Assembly: GCA_023511675.1 (NCBI GenBank) | Contig: JAIMBC010000007.1 | Span: forward strand, 1-50,148 | DNA from: Pirellulales bacterium | Lineage (GTDB): Bacteria; Planctomycetota; Planctomycetia; Pirellulales; JAIMBC01 | Direction of reading: 5' to 3' | Length of the DNA stretch: 50,148 nucleotides | Position numbers and translations under genes: made by a program | Shown here: one piece after another, positions 8,437-18,192 of the stretch | Position numbering within the stretch: position 1 is the first letter of the stretch | How the letters are laid out: every line of letters starts with the position of its first letter | Notes under the pieces: model-generated | Databases searched by the model: none | What the model was told of the DNA's origin: nothing | What the model saw: only the letters and a program-made list of their open reading frames with translations

Positions 8437-10257
8437 ATGTCTGACTGGCTTGCCCTGTTGTTTGACAACGGTTTTCCGCCCAGTGCTGCTGGCACGCAGG
8501 GGACCACGCTGCTGGCCTGGGTGGAGGTAGGGACCGGGCTGCTCCTCTGGCTGTCGTTTGCGGCCATGCCGGCGATGCTGGTGCTGGCCTGGGCGCGCCG
8601 GCGCGGCACGGAGGTACCCCGCATCTACTGGTTGCTGGCAGCCTTGGCACTGCTGTGCGGCATGGGCCATCTGGTTCAGGCCATCAGCTTCTGGCTGCCT
8701 TTGTACGGCATGGCCGCCGCTCTCAAGCTGGCCACGGCCCTGCTCGCCTGTACCACCGCATTGGCCCTCTGGCGGTATGTGCCCAGTGCCCTGCGGCTGC
8801 CGAGCATGGCGCGGGAAAACGCCTTGCTGCAACAAGAGGTGGCCCGGCTGCTGGAACGCCAATCCGCGCTCGAGGCCCAGCGTGCTGCGGCCGCAGCCGC
8901 CAGCCAGGCCAAAAGCCAGTTCGTGGCCCACATGAGCCACGAGATCCGCACGCCCATGACCGCCATCCTCGGCTACAGCGACGTGCTGCTCTCCACCATC
9001 GAACAGCCAGAACTGCTGGACGCCGCACGCACCATCAAACGCAACAGCGAACACCTGCTGGAGATCCTCAACGATATCCTGGATTTCTCCAAGATCGAGG
9101 CCGGCCGGCTGGACATCGAGCGCGTGCGCTGCTCCCCGCACCAGATCCTCTCCGACGTCGTCGCCTTGCTGCGCGTGCGTGCCGCCGCCAAGGGCCTGGT
9201 CCTGCGGTTGGACTCAGACGGGCCCTTGCCCGAGGCCATCTCCACCGATCCCACCAGATTGCGGCAAATCTTGATGAACCTGGTGGGCAACGCCATCAAG
9301 TTCACAGAGGCGGGCGAGGTGCGCGTGGTGGCCCGCACGATCCGCAACAGCGGCGGGCCGTGGCGGCTGCAAGTCGATGTCATCGACACGGGCATCGGCA
9401 TCGAGCCCGAACAGATGCGGCGCCTGTTTCAGCCCTTTTCGCAGGCAGATGCCTCCACCACACGCACGTATGGCGGCACCGGCCTGGGGCTGGCGATCAG
9501 CCGGCGGCTGGCGCGGCTGCTGGGGGGGGACTTGAGTGCGGCGAGCGTGCCCGGCCAGGGAAGCACATTTACCCTGACCATCGATGCAGGCTCGCTGGAG
9601 GGCGTGCCCCTGGTGGCCTTGCAAGAGGGCGTCGGCCAGGGGGCGCCACAGCCGCCGGCGGCCGAAGATGGTACCAGCGGGCTGCTCCGGGGCCGCCGCA
9701 TCCTGGTGGCCGACGACGCCCCGGACAACCGCCGCCTGGTGGCCTGCATCTTGAAGCGTGCTGGGGCCGAGGTCTACCTCGCAGAAAACGGTCGTCAGGT
9801 GGTGGAGATGGCGCTTTCCACGCAGGAGGGCTGGGGCCGCCGCTGGTACGATCGACCCCGCCACTACGACGCCGTGCTGATGGACGTGCAAATGCCGCTG
9901 CTCGATGGCTGTGAGGCGACACGCTTCTTGCGCCGGCGCGGTTTCGAACAGCCCATCATCGCCCTCACAGCCCACGCCCTCGACGAAGACCGCCGCAAGT
10001 GCCTGGAAGCCGGTTGCACCGCGTTTGCCGCCAAACCCGTGCAGCGCGAAGAGCTGCTGAGGCTGATCGCCTCGCTGCTGCCCCCCGCGGAGGCGGATAC
10101 CACACACCAGGATGGCCCGCAGCAGACTCCCACTGCGGCCAGAGCAGCGCCTCTTGGTAAGGATGCCGCCTCTCCTCTCCCAGGCAGTATGCCAGAGCTG
10201 GCGGGAACGGCCCCAGCCACCGTTGCTAGCTTGCACTCCGCCTCCCAGCCGAGCTAG
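8437..10257 (+). CDS. Hybrid sensor histidine kinase with ethylene-receptor-like membrane domain and receiver
   Basis: The 606-residue protein begins with three membrane helices (about residues 24-51, 62-81 and 92-110). Their signature matches the ETR1 ethylene-binding domain: Pro45, then 29 residues on Cys74-x3-His78 (LLCGMGHLV), the same Pro-to-Cys spacing and Cys-x3-His pair that bind copper in ETR1, followed by a Lys-Thr/Ala helix ending [11 protein letters not shown] short coiled coil leads to HisKA with SHEIRTP (phospho-acceptor His168), an HATPase with NAIKF, DTGIGI and [10 protein letters not shown], and a receiver with DD, phospho-acceptor Asp483 (LMDVQMP) and Lys533. The aspartate equivalent to ETR1 Asp25 is not evident (Gly by spacing). 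Starts at 8374 and 8428 are also open; 8437 gives the cleanest N-terminus. No DNA-binding partner is adjacent. Confidence 0.88.
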   Translation: MSDWLALLFDNGFPPSAAGTQGTTLLAWVEVGTGLLLWLSFAAMPAMLVLAWARRRGTEVPRIYWLLAALALLCGMGHLVQAISFWLPLYGMAAALKLATALLACTTALALWRYVPSALRLPSMARENALLQQEVARLLERQSALEAQRAAAAAASQAKSQFVAHMSHEIRTPMTAILGYSDVLLSTIEQPELLDAARTIKRNSEHLLEILNDILDFSKIEAGRLDIERVRCSPHQILSDVVALLRVRAAAKGLVLRLDSDGPLPEAISTDPTRLRQILMNLVGNAIKFTEAGEVRVVARTIRNSGGPWRLQVDVIDTGIGIEPEQMRRLFQPFSQADASTTRTYGGTGLGLAISRRLARLLGGDLSAASVPGQGSTFTLTIDAGSLEGVPLVALQEGVGQGAPQPPAAEDGTSGLLRGRRILVADDAPDNRRLVACILKRAGAEVYLAENGRQVVEMALSTQEGWGRRWYDRPRHYDAVLMDVQMPLLDGCEATRFLRRRGFEQPIIALTAHALDEDRRKCLEAGCTAFAAKPVQREELLRLIASLLPPAEADTTHQDGPQQTPTAARAAPLGKDAASPLPGSMPELAGTAPATVASLHSASQPS

Positions 10258-10499
10258 CTGCCACGGCCTCCGCCATGATGTGAGTCCGCCCTCCGTCGGC
10301 GGATCGGCCAGCCAGGCCGCAATCCGAGCGGCACAAGCCCGCACAATGTGGCCCCTACTGGTCGGGCGGCCGCGGCAGCTCCAGCCCCTACCACGAACGC
10401 AGCCGCACGGCGTGTATGGTCAACCGGCGTGGCCGATGCAGTCGAGCCGCGTGCGGTGGAGCCGCATGGCGTGTACTTCTTGACGCGCAAGCCGCACCG

Positions 10500-12014
10500 T
10501 CACGGGGCGTGATGCTTCAGGTAGGCCTGAGACATCTCGCGCCGCATGCGGCGCACGAGTTCGGGCGTAAGCACCGAGCCGTGGTCCTTGTCGGGCACAA
10601 TCTCGATCTGTGCGTCGCTCCCCAGGGCACGCAGGCTCTCGGACAGCTTGATCACGGCCCCCTCGAGGTAGAACGTATCCAGCGAGCCGGTGACAATGTG
10701 CAACTTGCCGGCCAGCTTGGGGCCCAGCGTCTGCCAGTTGCGCTCGATCACCAGGCGAAGATCGTACGCCTGCCAGGCACGTGCTACCTCGGGATCGATG
10801 CGTCCGGTCTGGCGGTCCCATAGCTTGCGCGGCAGGCCCTGATCGTCCAGTGGGCTGAAGACCGCCTCGAACGAGCGGAGCTGGCCGCCGCGCCCCAGCA
10901 CATCGTCCATCTTGCCGAAGGCATCATACCAGAGCACGGGCTGCGTACCCCGACGAGCAATCGGCCGACGGCCCCCCTGCTCGTCGTAGTACAGGCTCAA
11001 CGGCGGATTGGCATACAGATCGACCTGCTGGTAGTCGCGAAAATCGACCGGGTCCGGCGAGGTGCTCCATACCCCGCCAAAGGTATCCGGATACGTGACT
11101 TGCAGCCACAGGCTCGACCAGCCCCCAGAACTGTGGCCAGAGACAAACCGTGCCGTAGGCTGGGCCACCGTTCGGTACGTCCGGTCAATGTACGGAATCA
11201 GCTCCTCGATCAGGGCCCGCCCGCGCGGCCCGTTCGTGGCGCTGTCTGCATACACATGGTGGCCCCACTTGCACTGCCCGCTCAGCATCACCCGGATGAA
11301 CTCCACCTCTCCCTCGCCCGCCGGCGGCGCCCCACGCGCGTACACCAGCGCGTCCCGATGCGACCCCCCGAACCCGGGGATCAGGTAGACCACCGGGTAG
11401 CGTGCCTCTGGCCGCTGCCAGTAACTGGAGGGCAGCACCACCGCCGCACGCTCCACGACTTCTCGGCCGTGGAATTGTGACAGCAACTCGCTGCGCAGCA
11501 CGACCTCTTTCACATGCTCGTTCTCGGGAAACGGCTCGGCCCGCACCCGCCTGTCAACTACCAGTGCGACGCTCTGCGGAGACTGCGGGTCCAGCATGCA
11601 ATGGCGCACCTCGGAGTAGAGGTTGTTCACGCCGCGGGCGTGATGCTGGTTATAAAAATCGTGGTCCAGAATGGCCTGTACGTAGTATTCGCCCGCCGGA
11701 AGTTGGTGCAGCGGGGCGGGAAAGCCGTCGGCCTCCGGCCCGAGCGTGCGCGTGGTGCCGGGCTGCCAGTCGCGCACGTCCATGCCGAAGAAGGGCTCGG
11801 GTGCAAACCAATCGGGTCCGAACCGCGGCTCACGGCGGGCCTGCCGAGACAAGAACACGTACAAACGGCCCGAAACCGAGGCCTCGATTCCCGCCTCCGC
11901 CGCCGCCTCGACAGGCAACAGCACCTCGAAGTCGAGTGCCGGCGGCGGTGCTGCCCAGATCACCCGGGCCGCCAGAACCGCCGCAGAGACACACAGCCAA
12001 AAGCACCGCATCAT
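10500..12014 (-). CDS. Secreted alpha/beta-hydrolase esterase (esterase D-like)
   Basis: A 504-residue protein with a cleavable signal peptide (MMRCFWLCVSAAVLAARVIWA) that should act outside the cytoplasm. Residues about 23-180 form an all-beta N-terminal domain. From about 190 (AAVVLPSSYWQ, YPVVYLIPGFGGSHRD) comes the alpha/beta-hydrolase domain of the putative esterase family. The nucleophile elbow GHSSGG puts the catalytic Ser at 295, with LDTFYLEGA (Asp446) and DKDHGS (His478) as the likely acid and base. Relatives act on esters of acetylated or feruloylated polysaccharides, or are uncharacterised; the substrate is not readable here. The gene is divergent from the next Gfo/Idh gene. Confidence 0.85.
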   Translation of the reverse strand: MMRCFWLCVSAAVLAARVIWAAPPPALDFEVLLPVEAAAEAGIEASVSGRLYVFLSRQARREPRFGPDWFAPEPFFGMDVRDWQPGTTRTLGPEADGFPAPLHQLPAGEYYVQAILDHDFYNQHHARGVNNLYSEVRHCMLDPQSPQSVALVVDRRVRAEPFPENEHVKEVVLRSELLSQFHGREVVERAAVVLPSSYWQRPEARYPVVYLIPGFGGSHRDALVYARGAPPAGEGEVEFIRVMLSGQCKWGHHVYADSATNGPRGRALIEELIPYIDRTYRTVAQPTARFVSGHSSGGWSSLWLQVTYPDTFGGVWSTSPDPVDFRDYQQVDLYANPPLSLYYDEQGGRRPIARRGTQPVLWYDAFGKMDDVLGRGGQLRSFEAVFSPLDDQGLPRKLWDRQTGRIDPEVARAWQAYDLRLVIERNWQTLGPKLAGKLHIVTGSLDTFYLEGAVIKLSESLRALGSDAQIEIVPDKDHGSVLTPELVRRMRREMSQAYLKHHAP

Positions 12015-12209
12015 GAGCTTGGATCTCTGAAGCCGACGTGACCTTGCGCACAGGCCCTAACATGGCTTGCTGTGGCGGCCGAGGCAAGAGCGCCTGGCAG
12101 GGCAGCCAAGGCCTGGGAATGAACGGCACCAAGGGATGGCCGACGTGAGCGGCGGAAAAGGGGCCACGCCGGCTCCAGAACAGGCGCTTCGGCGGGGCTG
12201 TGAATCTCT

Positions 12210-12235
12210 GGCCGCATCCGCCTGCGGATGCGGCC
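12210..12235. promoter_or_regulatory. 26-base perfect palindrome between divergent genes
   Basis: GGCCGCATCCGC at 12210-12221 is followed by CT and then its exact reverse complement at 12224-12235. It lies in the 285-base gap between the divergent esterase gene (start 12014) and the Gfo/Idh gene (start 12300), 65 bases before the latter. Its symmetry and position suit an operator for a dimeric regulator; a cruciform or transcript hairpin is also possible. No T-run follows it on either strand. Confidence 0.4.
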
Positions 12236-12299
12236 GCGCCGCCCACAGCATACAATGCCGCGCTGCGGACGGGTGAACAGCCTCAATCAGGTGCCGATC

Positions 12300-13355
12300 A
12301 TGACGCAGACGCCACTACGTGTGGGGATCGTGGGACTGGGTGCCAATACGCGGCTGCGGCACGTACCCGGGCTGCGTGCTTGCCAGGCGGTGGAGATTCT
12401 GGGGGTGGTGAACCGGCGGCCCGACTCCACTCAGGCGTGTGCGGCGGAGTTCGGCATTCCCCGTACCTACCAGAGTTGGCAAGAGCTGGTTGCCGACTCG
12501 GACCTCGATGCCGTGGTGATTGGCACCTGGCCCTACCTGCACCACGATGTGACCATTGCCGCACTGGAACGCGGCAAGCACGTGCTCTGCGAGGCCCGCA
12601 TGGCCCGCAACCTGGCAGAGGCCCAGGCCATGCTTCGCGCCAGCCGGGCACGGCCAGAGCTGGTGGCCCAGCTTGTGCCAAGCCCCTTCGGCCTGCGGCT
12701 GCGATGGGCGGTGGAGCGGCTGCTGGCTGAAGGCTACCTGGGTGAGCTGCGTGAGGTGGTGGTGCTGTGTACCAGCGAGCAGTTTGCCGATGCCAGCGCT
12801 CCGCTGCACTGGCGGCAGCAGGCGGAGTACTCGGGAGTGAACATGCTGGCGCTGGGCATCCTGCATGAGACGCTTATCCGCTGGCTGCCGGATCCCTTGC
12901 GGGTCATGGCGCAGGGCCGGGTGTTTACCTCCAGCCGGTACGATCCGGAGCGGGGCGTGATGGGTCCTGTGGAGACGCCGGACTCTGTGCACGTGCTGGC
13001 GGCATTTCCAGGGGAGGCGGCCGGGCTGTATCACGCCAGCGGGGTGGCCCGCGGCGGGCCGGGCTTTCAGATCCACCTGTACGGCAGCCGCGGCACGCTC
13101 AAATGCCTGCTCGGCGAGCCAGAGCGGCTGCTGGGGCTGACCGCAGGGCAGAGCGAACTGAAAGAGATTCCGGTGCCGCCGGAACTCGAATACGGCTGGC
13201 ATGTCGAGGAGGAGTTCGTGGCGGCGATCCGCGGCCAGGCCACCGTACAACATACGGATTTTGCCACCGGCGTGCGCTACATGGCCTTTACCGAGGCAGT
13301 GGCCCTTAGCATCCGCGAGCGCCGCAGTGTAGAGCTGGCCGAGCTGGCCACGTAG
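12300..13355 (+). CDS. Gfo/Idh/MocA-family protein with EKP replaced by EAR
   Basis: The 351-residue cytoplasmic protein starts at ATG 12300 (MTQTPLRVGIVGLGANTRLR), which places the dinucleotide-binding motif GIVGLGANTR at the N-terminus; the frame is open upstream to 12228 but the extra residues are not protein-like. The Rossmann fold continues with VVIGTWPYLHHDVTIAALE. The usual EKP lysine motif reads CEARMA (Glu98-Ala99-Arg100), so the catalytic lysine is replaced by arginine. A CEARMA-type motif marks a recognisable subfamily, and such proteins may bind cofactor without typical dehydrogenase activity (inference). The C-terminal substrate domain includes HETLIRWL and FQIHLYGSRGTLK. The substrate is unknown. 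Confidence 0.85.
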   Translation: MTQTPLRVGIVGLGANTRLRHVPGLRACQAVEILGVVNRRPDSTQACAAEFGIPRTYQSWQELVADSDLDAVVIGTWPYLHHDVTIAALERGKHVLCEARMARNLAEAQAMLRASRARPELVAQLVPSPFGLRLRWAVERLLAEGYLGELREVVVLCTSEQFADASAPLHWRQQAEYSGVNMLALGILHETLIRWLPDPLRVMAQGRVFTSSRYDPERGVMGPVETPDSVHVLAAFPGEAAGLYHASGVARGGPGFQIHLYGSRGTLKCLLGEPERLLGLTAGQSELKEIPVPPELEYGWHVEEEFVAAIRGQATVQHTDFATGVRYMAFTEAVALSIRERRSVELAELAT

Positions 13356-13578
13356 GCGGGGATCGCCCTGCCATCCCGCGGCAAGCGGTCGTGGTACACC
13401 GCCGGGCGGGACCGAAATGGACGACGCATGCCGCCAGCGCATGCCGCCCAGATCGGGCCATGCACACGGGCCCCAGGGGTGGAACGCCGGGTGCCGCTGC
13501 TGGCTTTCGCCGTTCGCAACGGGGGGTTATGATTGGTGCCGTGGGGCGTGATCAGTCATTGGTGCTGTAGCCTTTACC

Positions 13579-14793
13579 ATGCCGCGCTGTGTGCTTGCGT
13601 ATTCTGGTGGTCTCGATACGAGCGTGATCCTCGGCTGGCTCCAGGAGCAGGGGTACGAGGTCCATGCCGTGTACGTGGATCTGGGCCAGCCCTGTGAAGA
13701 TCGAGAGGCGATCCTGGCCAAGGCGCGCCGCTGCGGCGCGGCCACGGCCCGCATCGTTGACGTGCGCAACGAGCTGTGCAGAGATTTCGCGTTTCCTGTG
13801 CTGGCCTGGCAAGCCAAGTACGAAGGGGTGTACCTGCTGGGGACAGCCATCGCGCGTCCGCTCATCGCCAAGACCTGCTTGCAGGTCGCGCGCGAGGTGG
13901 GAGCAGACGCCTTCGCGCACGGAGCGACGGGCAAGGGAAACGACCAGTGCCGCTTTCAGCTTGCAGCCAATGCCCTGGCGCCTGAGCTTGCGGTGCTGGC
14001 CCCCTGGAGAGACGAGCGGTTTCGCAGCCGCTTTCCCGGCCGGGCTGAGATGATCGAGTTTTGCCACCAGCGCAACATTCCCGTCAAGGCCACCGCCGCC
14101 AAGCCCTATAGCTCGGACGAGAACTGCCTGCACATCAGCTACGAGGCCGGCAGGCTGGAAGATCTGACCGTCAACGGCCTGGAGCTGGTCGAGTTCGGCA
14201 TGACCGTCTCGCCGCAGCAGGCTCCCGACGAGCCTGAGATGGTGACCATCGCCTTCGAGTCGGGCGTGCCGGTCGCGGTCAACGGCCAGCGGCGCAGCGC
14301 CTGGGAGCTGGTCGATACGCTGAACCGCATCGGAGGACGTCACGGGGTGGGGCGGGTGGACATGGTCGAAGGCCGCTTCGTGGGCATGAAGAGCCGCGGC
14401 GTGTACGAGGCCCCTGGCATGACCCTGCTGTACGAGGCCCACCGCCTTGTAGAACAGATCACCTTGGACCGCGACCTGATGCACCTGCGCGATCGCCTCG
14501 CGCCCGAAGTGGCTGAGCTGGTGTACTATGGCTTCTGGTACTCTCCCAAGATGGATGCCCTCATGGCCTTTGTGCGCGAGGCGCAGCGCCATGTGACGGG
14601 CGAGGCGACCTTGAAACTCTACAAGGGCAACATGCTTGTTGCCGGACGAGCCAGTCCCGTCAGCCTGTATGACGAAGGCCTGGCCACCATGGAGGGGGGA
14701 GGAGCCTACAATCAGAGCGACGCCGAGGGATTCTTGCGCATCCAGGGCCTGCCCCTGCGGGTGCAGGGGCACATGCATCCGCGCCGGTACTAG
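13579..14793 (+). CDS. argG: Argininosuccinate synthase
   Basis: The 404-residue protein catalyses ATP-dependent condensation of citrulline with aspartate in arginine synthesis. It begins MPRCVLAYSGGLDTSVILGWL, with the PP-loop SGGLDTS at residues 9-15. Downstream come HGATGKGNDQCRFQ, IPVKATAAKPYSSDENCLHISYE, and the C-terminal YKGNMLVAGRASPVSLYDE, all diagnostic of ArgG. Length matches the family. Its stop is 2 bases before the ppa start, so the two genes are almost certainly cotranscribed. PPi released by ArgG is the substrate of that pyrophosphatase, which makes the pairing biochemically sensible. Confidence 0.97.
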   Translation: MPRCVLAYSGGLDTSVILGWLQEQGYEVHAVYVDLGQPCEDREAILAKARRCGAATARIVDVRNELCRDFAFPVLAWQAKYEGVYLLGTAIARPLIAKTCLQVAREVGADAFAHGATGKGNDQCRFQLAANALAPELAVLAPWRDERFRSRFPGRAEMIEFCHQRNIPVKATAAKPYSSDENCLHISYEAGRLEDLTVNGLELVEFGMTVSPQQAPDEPEMVTIAFESGVPVAVNGQRRSAWELVDTLNRIGGRHGVGRVDMVEGRFVGMKSRGVYEAPGMTLLYEAHRLVEQITLDRDLMHLRDRLAPEVAELVYYGFWYSPKMDALMAFVREAQRHVTGEATLKLYKGNMLVAGRASPVSLYDEGLATMEGGGAYNQSDAEGFLRIQGLPLRVQGHMHPRRY

Positions 14794-14795
14794 CC

Positions 14796-15335
14796 ATGCA
14801 CGCCTGGCACGATATTTATATCGACGATGAACTGGTAGAGACCGCCTTTCCGGTGGTCATCGAAGTACCCAAGGGCAGCAAGAACAAGTACGAGCTGGAC
14901 AAAGAGACGGGCTTTCTCAAGCTCGATCGCGTGCTGTACAGCGCCGTGCACTACCCCGCCAACTACGGCTTCATCCCCCGCACCTTCTGCGATGATGGAG
15001 ATCCGCTCGATGCCCTCGTGCTCGGCCAGGAGCCGGTGCATCCGCTCACGGTCGTCGAGGCACATGCCATCGGCGTGTTCCGCATGCGGGATGACAAGGG
15101 GATTGACGACAAGATCGTGGCCGTCAGCACCCAGGATCCGGCCGTGGCCGGCTACAATGACCCGGCCCAGCTCCCCGAACACACCCTGCGCGAGCTGAAA
15201 CGCTTCTTCCAGGACTACAAGGTGCTGGAAAACAAGCAAGTAGTCGTGGAAGATTTCATGGGACCAGCCGAGGCCGTACGCATCGTGCTGGAGGCCCTCG
15301 ATATGTACCGGCGGCTGAGACGGGGCGAACTGTGA
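14796..15335 (+). CDS. ppa: Inorganic pyrophosphatase (class I)
   Basis: A 179-residue soluble class I (family I) pyrophosphatase that hydrolyses PPi to phosphate. Motifs include EVPKGSKNKYELDKETG (24-40), the metal-binding DDGDPLDALVL (66-76) and the C-terminal FFQDYKVLENK. Length matches bacterial hexameric enzymes. The ATG lies 2 bases after the argG stop, indicating coupled translation. Since a PPi-type phosphofructokinase is also encoded 6 kb away, cytosolic PPi has two competing uses in this organism. Confidence 0.96.
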   Translation: MHAWHDIYIDDELVETAFPVVIEVPKGSKNKYELDKETGFLKLDRVLYSAVHYPANYGFIPRTFCDDGDPLDALVLGQEPVHPLTVVEAHAIGVFRMRDDKGIDDKIVAVSTQDPAVAGYNDPAQLPEHTLRELKRFFQDYKVLENKQVVVEDFMGPAEAVRIVLEALDMYRRLRRGEL

Positions 15336-15506
15336 ATCGCACGCGGCTGCTACTTCGCATCCCTTCTGGCTGTTCGCTTCCAGGCGCCGCGGCCGCCATG
15401 TTAAAAGTGCGGCCGTGGCATCGCAAACCTGACGCGCGGCGGCGGCTGCCTCGCCCGGCTGCCAGCCACATTGCTACGCACCACGCGCCGTACGCCCGCT
15501 CGTAGT

Positions 15507-15513
15507 GAGGAGG
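15507..15513 (+). promoter_or_regulatory. Strong ribosome-binding site for the TTG start of the App1 gene
   Basis: GAGGAGG at 15507-15513 is six bases before TTG 15520. This spacing is ideal and argues for TTG as the start codon. The GTG at 15505 overlaps this Shine-Dalgarno sequence itself, and the next ATG (15541) is too far away to use it. Confidence 0.6.
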
Positions 15514-15519
15514 TTAGCG

Positions 15520-16644
15520 TTGATCAGATGGCTCACACAAATGTCTCTTCTCGCGTCTGCACGCAAACCCCAGCTTCTCATCGTTTACACGGTGTGCACC
15601 ATGTGGTTCTGGCCCGCACGCGGGTTGTCTCAGGTGAAGGACGACGAGACCGTACTCTTCTTCCGCACCAGCGGCTGGCTGGATGCCGATGCTGACGAGT
15701 GGGTACTCCCCATCCACGGCTGGATCTATGAGCCCGAAGAGGATTCGACGCTGCGCAACGCCTTGGTCCAGGCCATTGTTCAGGCCGCGGGCATCGACGA
15801 GCAGGCGGCCGAGTCTCCTCGTCTTAAGCGCCGGCTGCGGCTGTTTCTGGTAGATAATGAGCGGGGCAAGCGGCTGGCCGTCCAGATCGCAGGCGCCGCG
15901 CATGAGCTGAAGCCCTCGCAGGCCAATGGGCACTTCGAAGGCCAGGTGCGCCTGCCGGCCAGGCAGGCCATGTCTCAAGGCGCCGAGCCGGGAGCGTGGC
16001 TGGAGTACGTCCTGCTTACCGACAAGGACGACCACCGCTCGTTCCGCGGCAGCGTGCAACTCATCCCGCCCGAGGGTGTTTCTGTCATCAGCGACATTGA
16101 TGACACGATCAAGATCTCCGAGGTTACGGACAAGCGTACACTGGTGCGCAACACGTTTCTGGAAGAGTTTCGTCCCGTGCCGGGCATGGCGTCACTGTAT
16201 GCACGCTGGGCTGCATCGGGGGCTGTATTCCACTACGTCTCGGCTAGTCCCTGGCAGCTTTATCCCGAGCTGGAGGCATTTCGAAAACGCAAGCGGTTTC
16301 CCCCAGGCTCGTTCCACATGAAAAGCGTGCGCCTCAAGGACAGCACGCTGGCCGACCTGCTGGCATCTCCCTTGGAGTACAAGCCGCCCATCCTGCGCGA
16401 GCTGCTCCAGCGCTATCCCCGGCGGCAGTTCGTGCTGGTAGGGGACTCGGGTGAAAAAGACCCCGAAGTATATGCCGCGCTAGCACGCGATTTTCCCGAC
16501 CAGATACGCTGGATTCTCATCCGCCGCGTGGATGACGAGCAGGCAGATAGCCCGCGCTACCAGCAGGCCTTCGCCAATGTGCCGCACGATAAATGGCGGC
16601 TGTTCGACGACCCCACAGAGCTGAAAGATATCGACCTGCCCTGA
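15520..16644 (+). CDS. DUF2183/App1-type phosphatidate phosphatase
   Basis: A protein of about 374 residues with an N-terminal hydrophobic segment (PQLLIVYTVCTMWFWPARG) that could be a signal or anchor. A beta-rich domain (about 40-180, with HGWIYEPEED) precedes the HAD-type catalytic core typical of yeast App1 and bacterial DUF2183 proteins: SDIDDTIKISEV with the nucleophile Asp192 and Asp194, YVSASPWQLYPELEAF, KSVRLKDST, and VGDSGEKDPEVY. App1 dephosphorylates phosphatidic acid; a lipid phosphatase role here follows from the family. The start is placed at TTG 15520 because of the GAGGAGG six bases upstream. It converges with zwf. Confidence 0.88.
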   Translation: MIRWLTQMSLLASARKPQLLIVYTVCTMWFWPARGLSQVKDDETVLFFRTSGWLDADADEWVLPIHGWIYEPEEDSTLRNALVQAIVQAAGIDEQAAESPRLKRRLRLFLVDNERGKRLAVQIAGAAHELKPSQANGHFEGQVRLPARQAMSQGAEPGAWLEYVLLTDKDDHRSFRGSVQLIPPEGVSVISDIDDTIKISEVTDKRTLVRNTFLEEFRPVPGMASLYARWAASGAVFHYVSASPWQLYPELEAFRKRKRFPPGSFHMKSVRLKDSTLADLLASPLEYKPPILRELLQRYPRRQFVLVGDSGEKDPEVYAALARDFPDQIRWILIRRVDDEQADSPRYQQAFANVPHDKWRLFDDPTELKDIDLP

Positions 16645-16731
16645 ACTTCGCCATGCGGAGCGGCCAGTCCGTTCAGACGGATCGGCCGGATCGAACCGCT
16701 CCGTCGGATCGTGAGCCGCACCTACCGCCGC

Positions 16732-18192
16732 CTACGGTGCTGACGGGGCGCTGCGCAGCACGGGACAAACATCGAGCCACGCGCGGCCGTCGGCCTCGAT
16801 CCAGTCTCGGCTGGCCTGCGGCCCCCAGCTCCCGCGCGGGTAAATGTGCAGTGGCGGCTGGCCCGCGTCCCAGGCCGCGAGGATGGGATCGATAATCCCC
16901 CAGGCCAGCTCCACCTCGTCGCTCCGCGCAAACAAGCTGGCGTCGCCGGTCAGAACGTCCAGCAGCAATCGCTCGTAAGCGTCGGGCAATCCAGTCCCAA
17001 AGCGATCGTCGAAGCGGAAGTCCAGGTGTGTGAGACGGATCTGCATGCCCGCGTCCGGCACCTTCGTATGAAAGTGTAACTGAATCCCTTCCGCCGGCTG
17101 GATGTGGATCACCAGCCGGTTGGCCTCCAGCCGCCTGCCGGGCGGCAGAGGAAAGAGATGGTGAGGCACATCGCAGAACTGAATCACAATCTGCGTCGTG
17201 CGGCAGTCCATGGCCTTACCGCTGCGCACATAGAAGGGCACGCCCTGCCAGCGCCAGTTATCCACATACAGCTTGAGCGCTGCAAAGGTGGCCACCTGAC
17301 TGTCGGCAGACACGCCCGGTTCGCCGCGGTAGCCCTCGTACTGGCCGCGCACCGAGTGGCGTGCCGCTTCCTCCCCCCTGAGCGGGCGAATCGCTTGCAG
17401 CACCTTCACCTTCTCATTACGTACCAGATCGGCTTCGAATCGAGCCGGCGCCTCCATGGCGGTAAAGGTGAGCAACTGCAACAGATGGTTTTGGAACATG
17501 TCTCGCAACACGCCCGCTTGCTCGTAAAACCCGGCCCGGCTGCCTACCAGCACCTCTTCCGCTGCCGTGATCTGCACATGGTCAATATAATTGCGGTTCC
17601 ACAACGGCTCGAAAATGGCATTGGCAAACCGAAACACCAAAATGTTCTGCACCGTCTCCTTGCCCAGATAGTGGTCGATGCGGAACACCTGACGCTCGTC
17701 GAACACCTCGTGCACCGCGGCATTGAGTGCGCGGGCACTGGCAAGATCGGAGCCGAAGGGCTTTTCGATCACCACGCGCCGCTCTCCCTGGCCGCGGGCC
17801 ATTCCCGACGCACCGAGCTGCGCGACCACCTGGGCATAGAGCTGCGGCAACGTGGCTAGGTAGTAGACGCGCGTGGCTGTCCCGCCGTCCAGTGCGTCGA
17901 GGTAGGCTGCCAGCTCGGCCATGTCCGCGGCGCGTCCCGCATCTCCCCGCCGGTAATAGAGCTGGCTGGCAAACGCGCTCCAGCGCTGCGCATCGAGTTC
18001 GCCTGCTGCACGGGCCGTATCTTGCGCCAGCTTGGCACGCCAGGGGTCGTCCGAGAAGGCCGTGCGGGCAGAACCTACGATGCGCGTCGCCCCCGGCAGC
18101 CGCCCCTTGCAATGCAGTTGATACAAGGCCGGAATCAGCTTGCGGCTGGTCAAATCACCCGAGGCCCCAAAGATGACGATCGTGTGGGCCAT
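16732..18192 (-). CDS. zwf: Glucose-6-phosphate 1-dehydrogenase
   Basis: The 486-residue enzyme oxidises glucose-6-phosphate to 6-phosphogluconolactone with NAD(P)+, the first step of the oxidative pentose phosphate pathway. It shows the cofactor motif [12 protein letters not shown] (8-19), EKPFG (143-147), the active-site RIDHYLGKE (171-179) and [20 protein letters not shown]. Length is normal. The start ATG at 18192 overlaps the stop of the upstream SDR gene in TGATG, so translation is probably coupled. The operon order on the minus strand is gnd, SDR, zwf. A 6-phosphogluconolactonase gene is not present in the window. Confidence 0.97.
   Translation of the reverse strand: MAHTIVIFGASGDLTSRKLIPALYQLHCKGRLPGATRIVGSARTAFSDDPWRAKLAQDTARAAGELDAQRWSAFASQLYYRRGDAGRAADMAELAAYLDALDGGTATRVYYLATLPQLYAQVVAQLGASGMARGQGERRVVIEKPFGSDLASARALNAAVHEVFDERQVFRIDHYLGKETVQNILVFRFANAIFEPLWNRNYIDHVQITAAEEVLVGSRAGFYEQAGVLRDMFQNHLLQLLTFTAMEAPARFEADLVRNEKVKVLQAIRPLRGEEAARHSVRGQYEGYRGEPGVSADSQVATFAALKLYVDNWRWQGVPFYVRSGKAMDCRTTQIVIQFCDVPHHLFPLPPGRRLEANRLVIHIQPAEGIQLHFHTKVPDAGMQIRLTHLDFRFDDRFGTGLPDAYERLLLDVLTGDASLFARSDEVELAWGIIDPILAAWDAGQPPLHIYPRGSWGPQASRDWIEADGRAWLDVCPVLRSAPSAP

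Noticed and set aside
10401-10475. Two copies of an AGCCGCAYGGCGTGTA-like sequence 60 bases apart
   Set aside because: The match is short and imperfect, has no clear relation to either flanking gene, and could be chance in GC-rich DNA.
16650-16731. Possible bidirectional terminator between the App1 gene and zwf
   Set aside because: Only a 5-pair stem (TCCGT-TCAG-ACGGA) was found, with no T-run on either strand.
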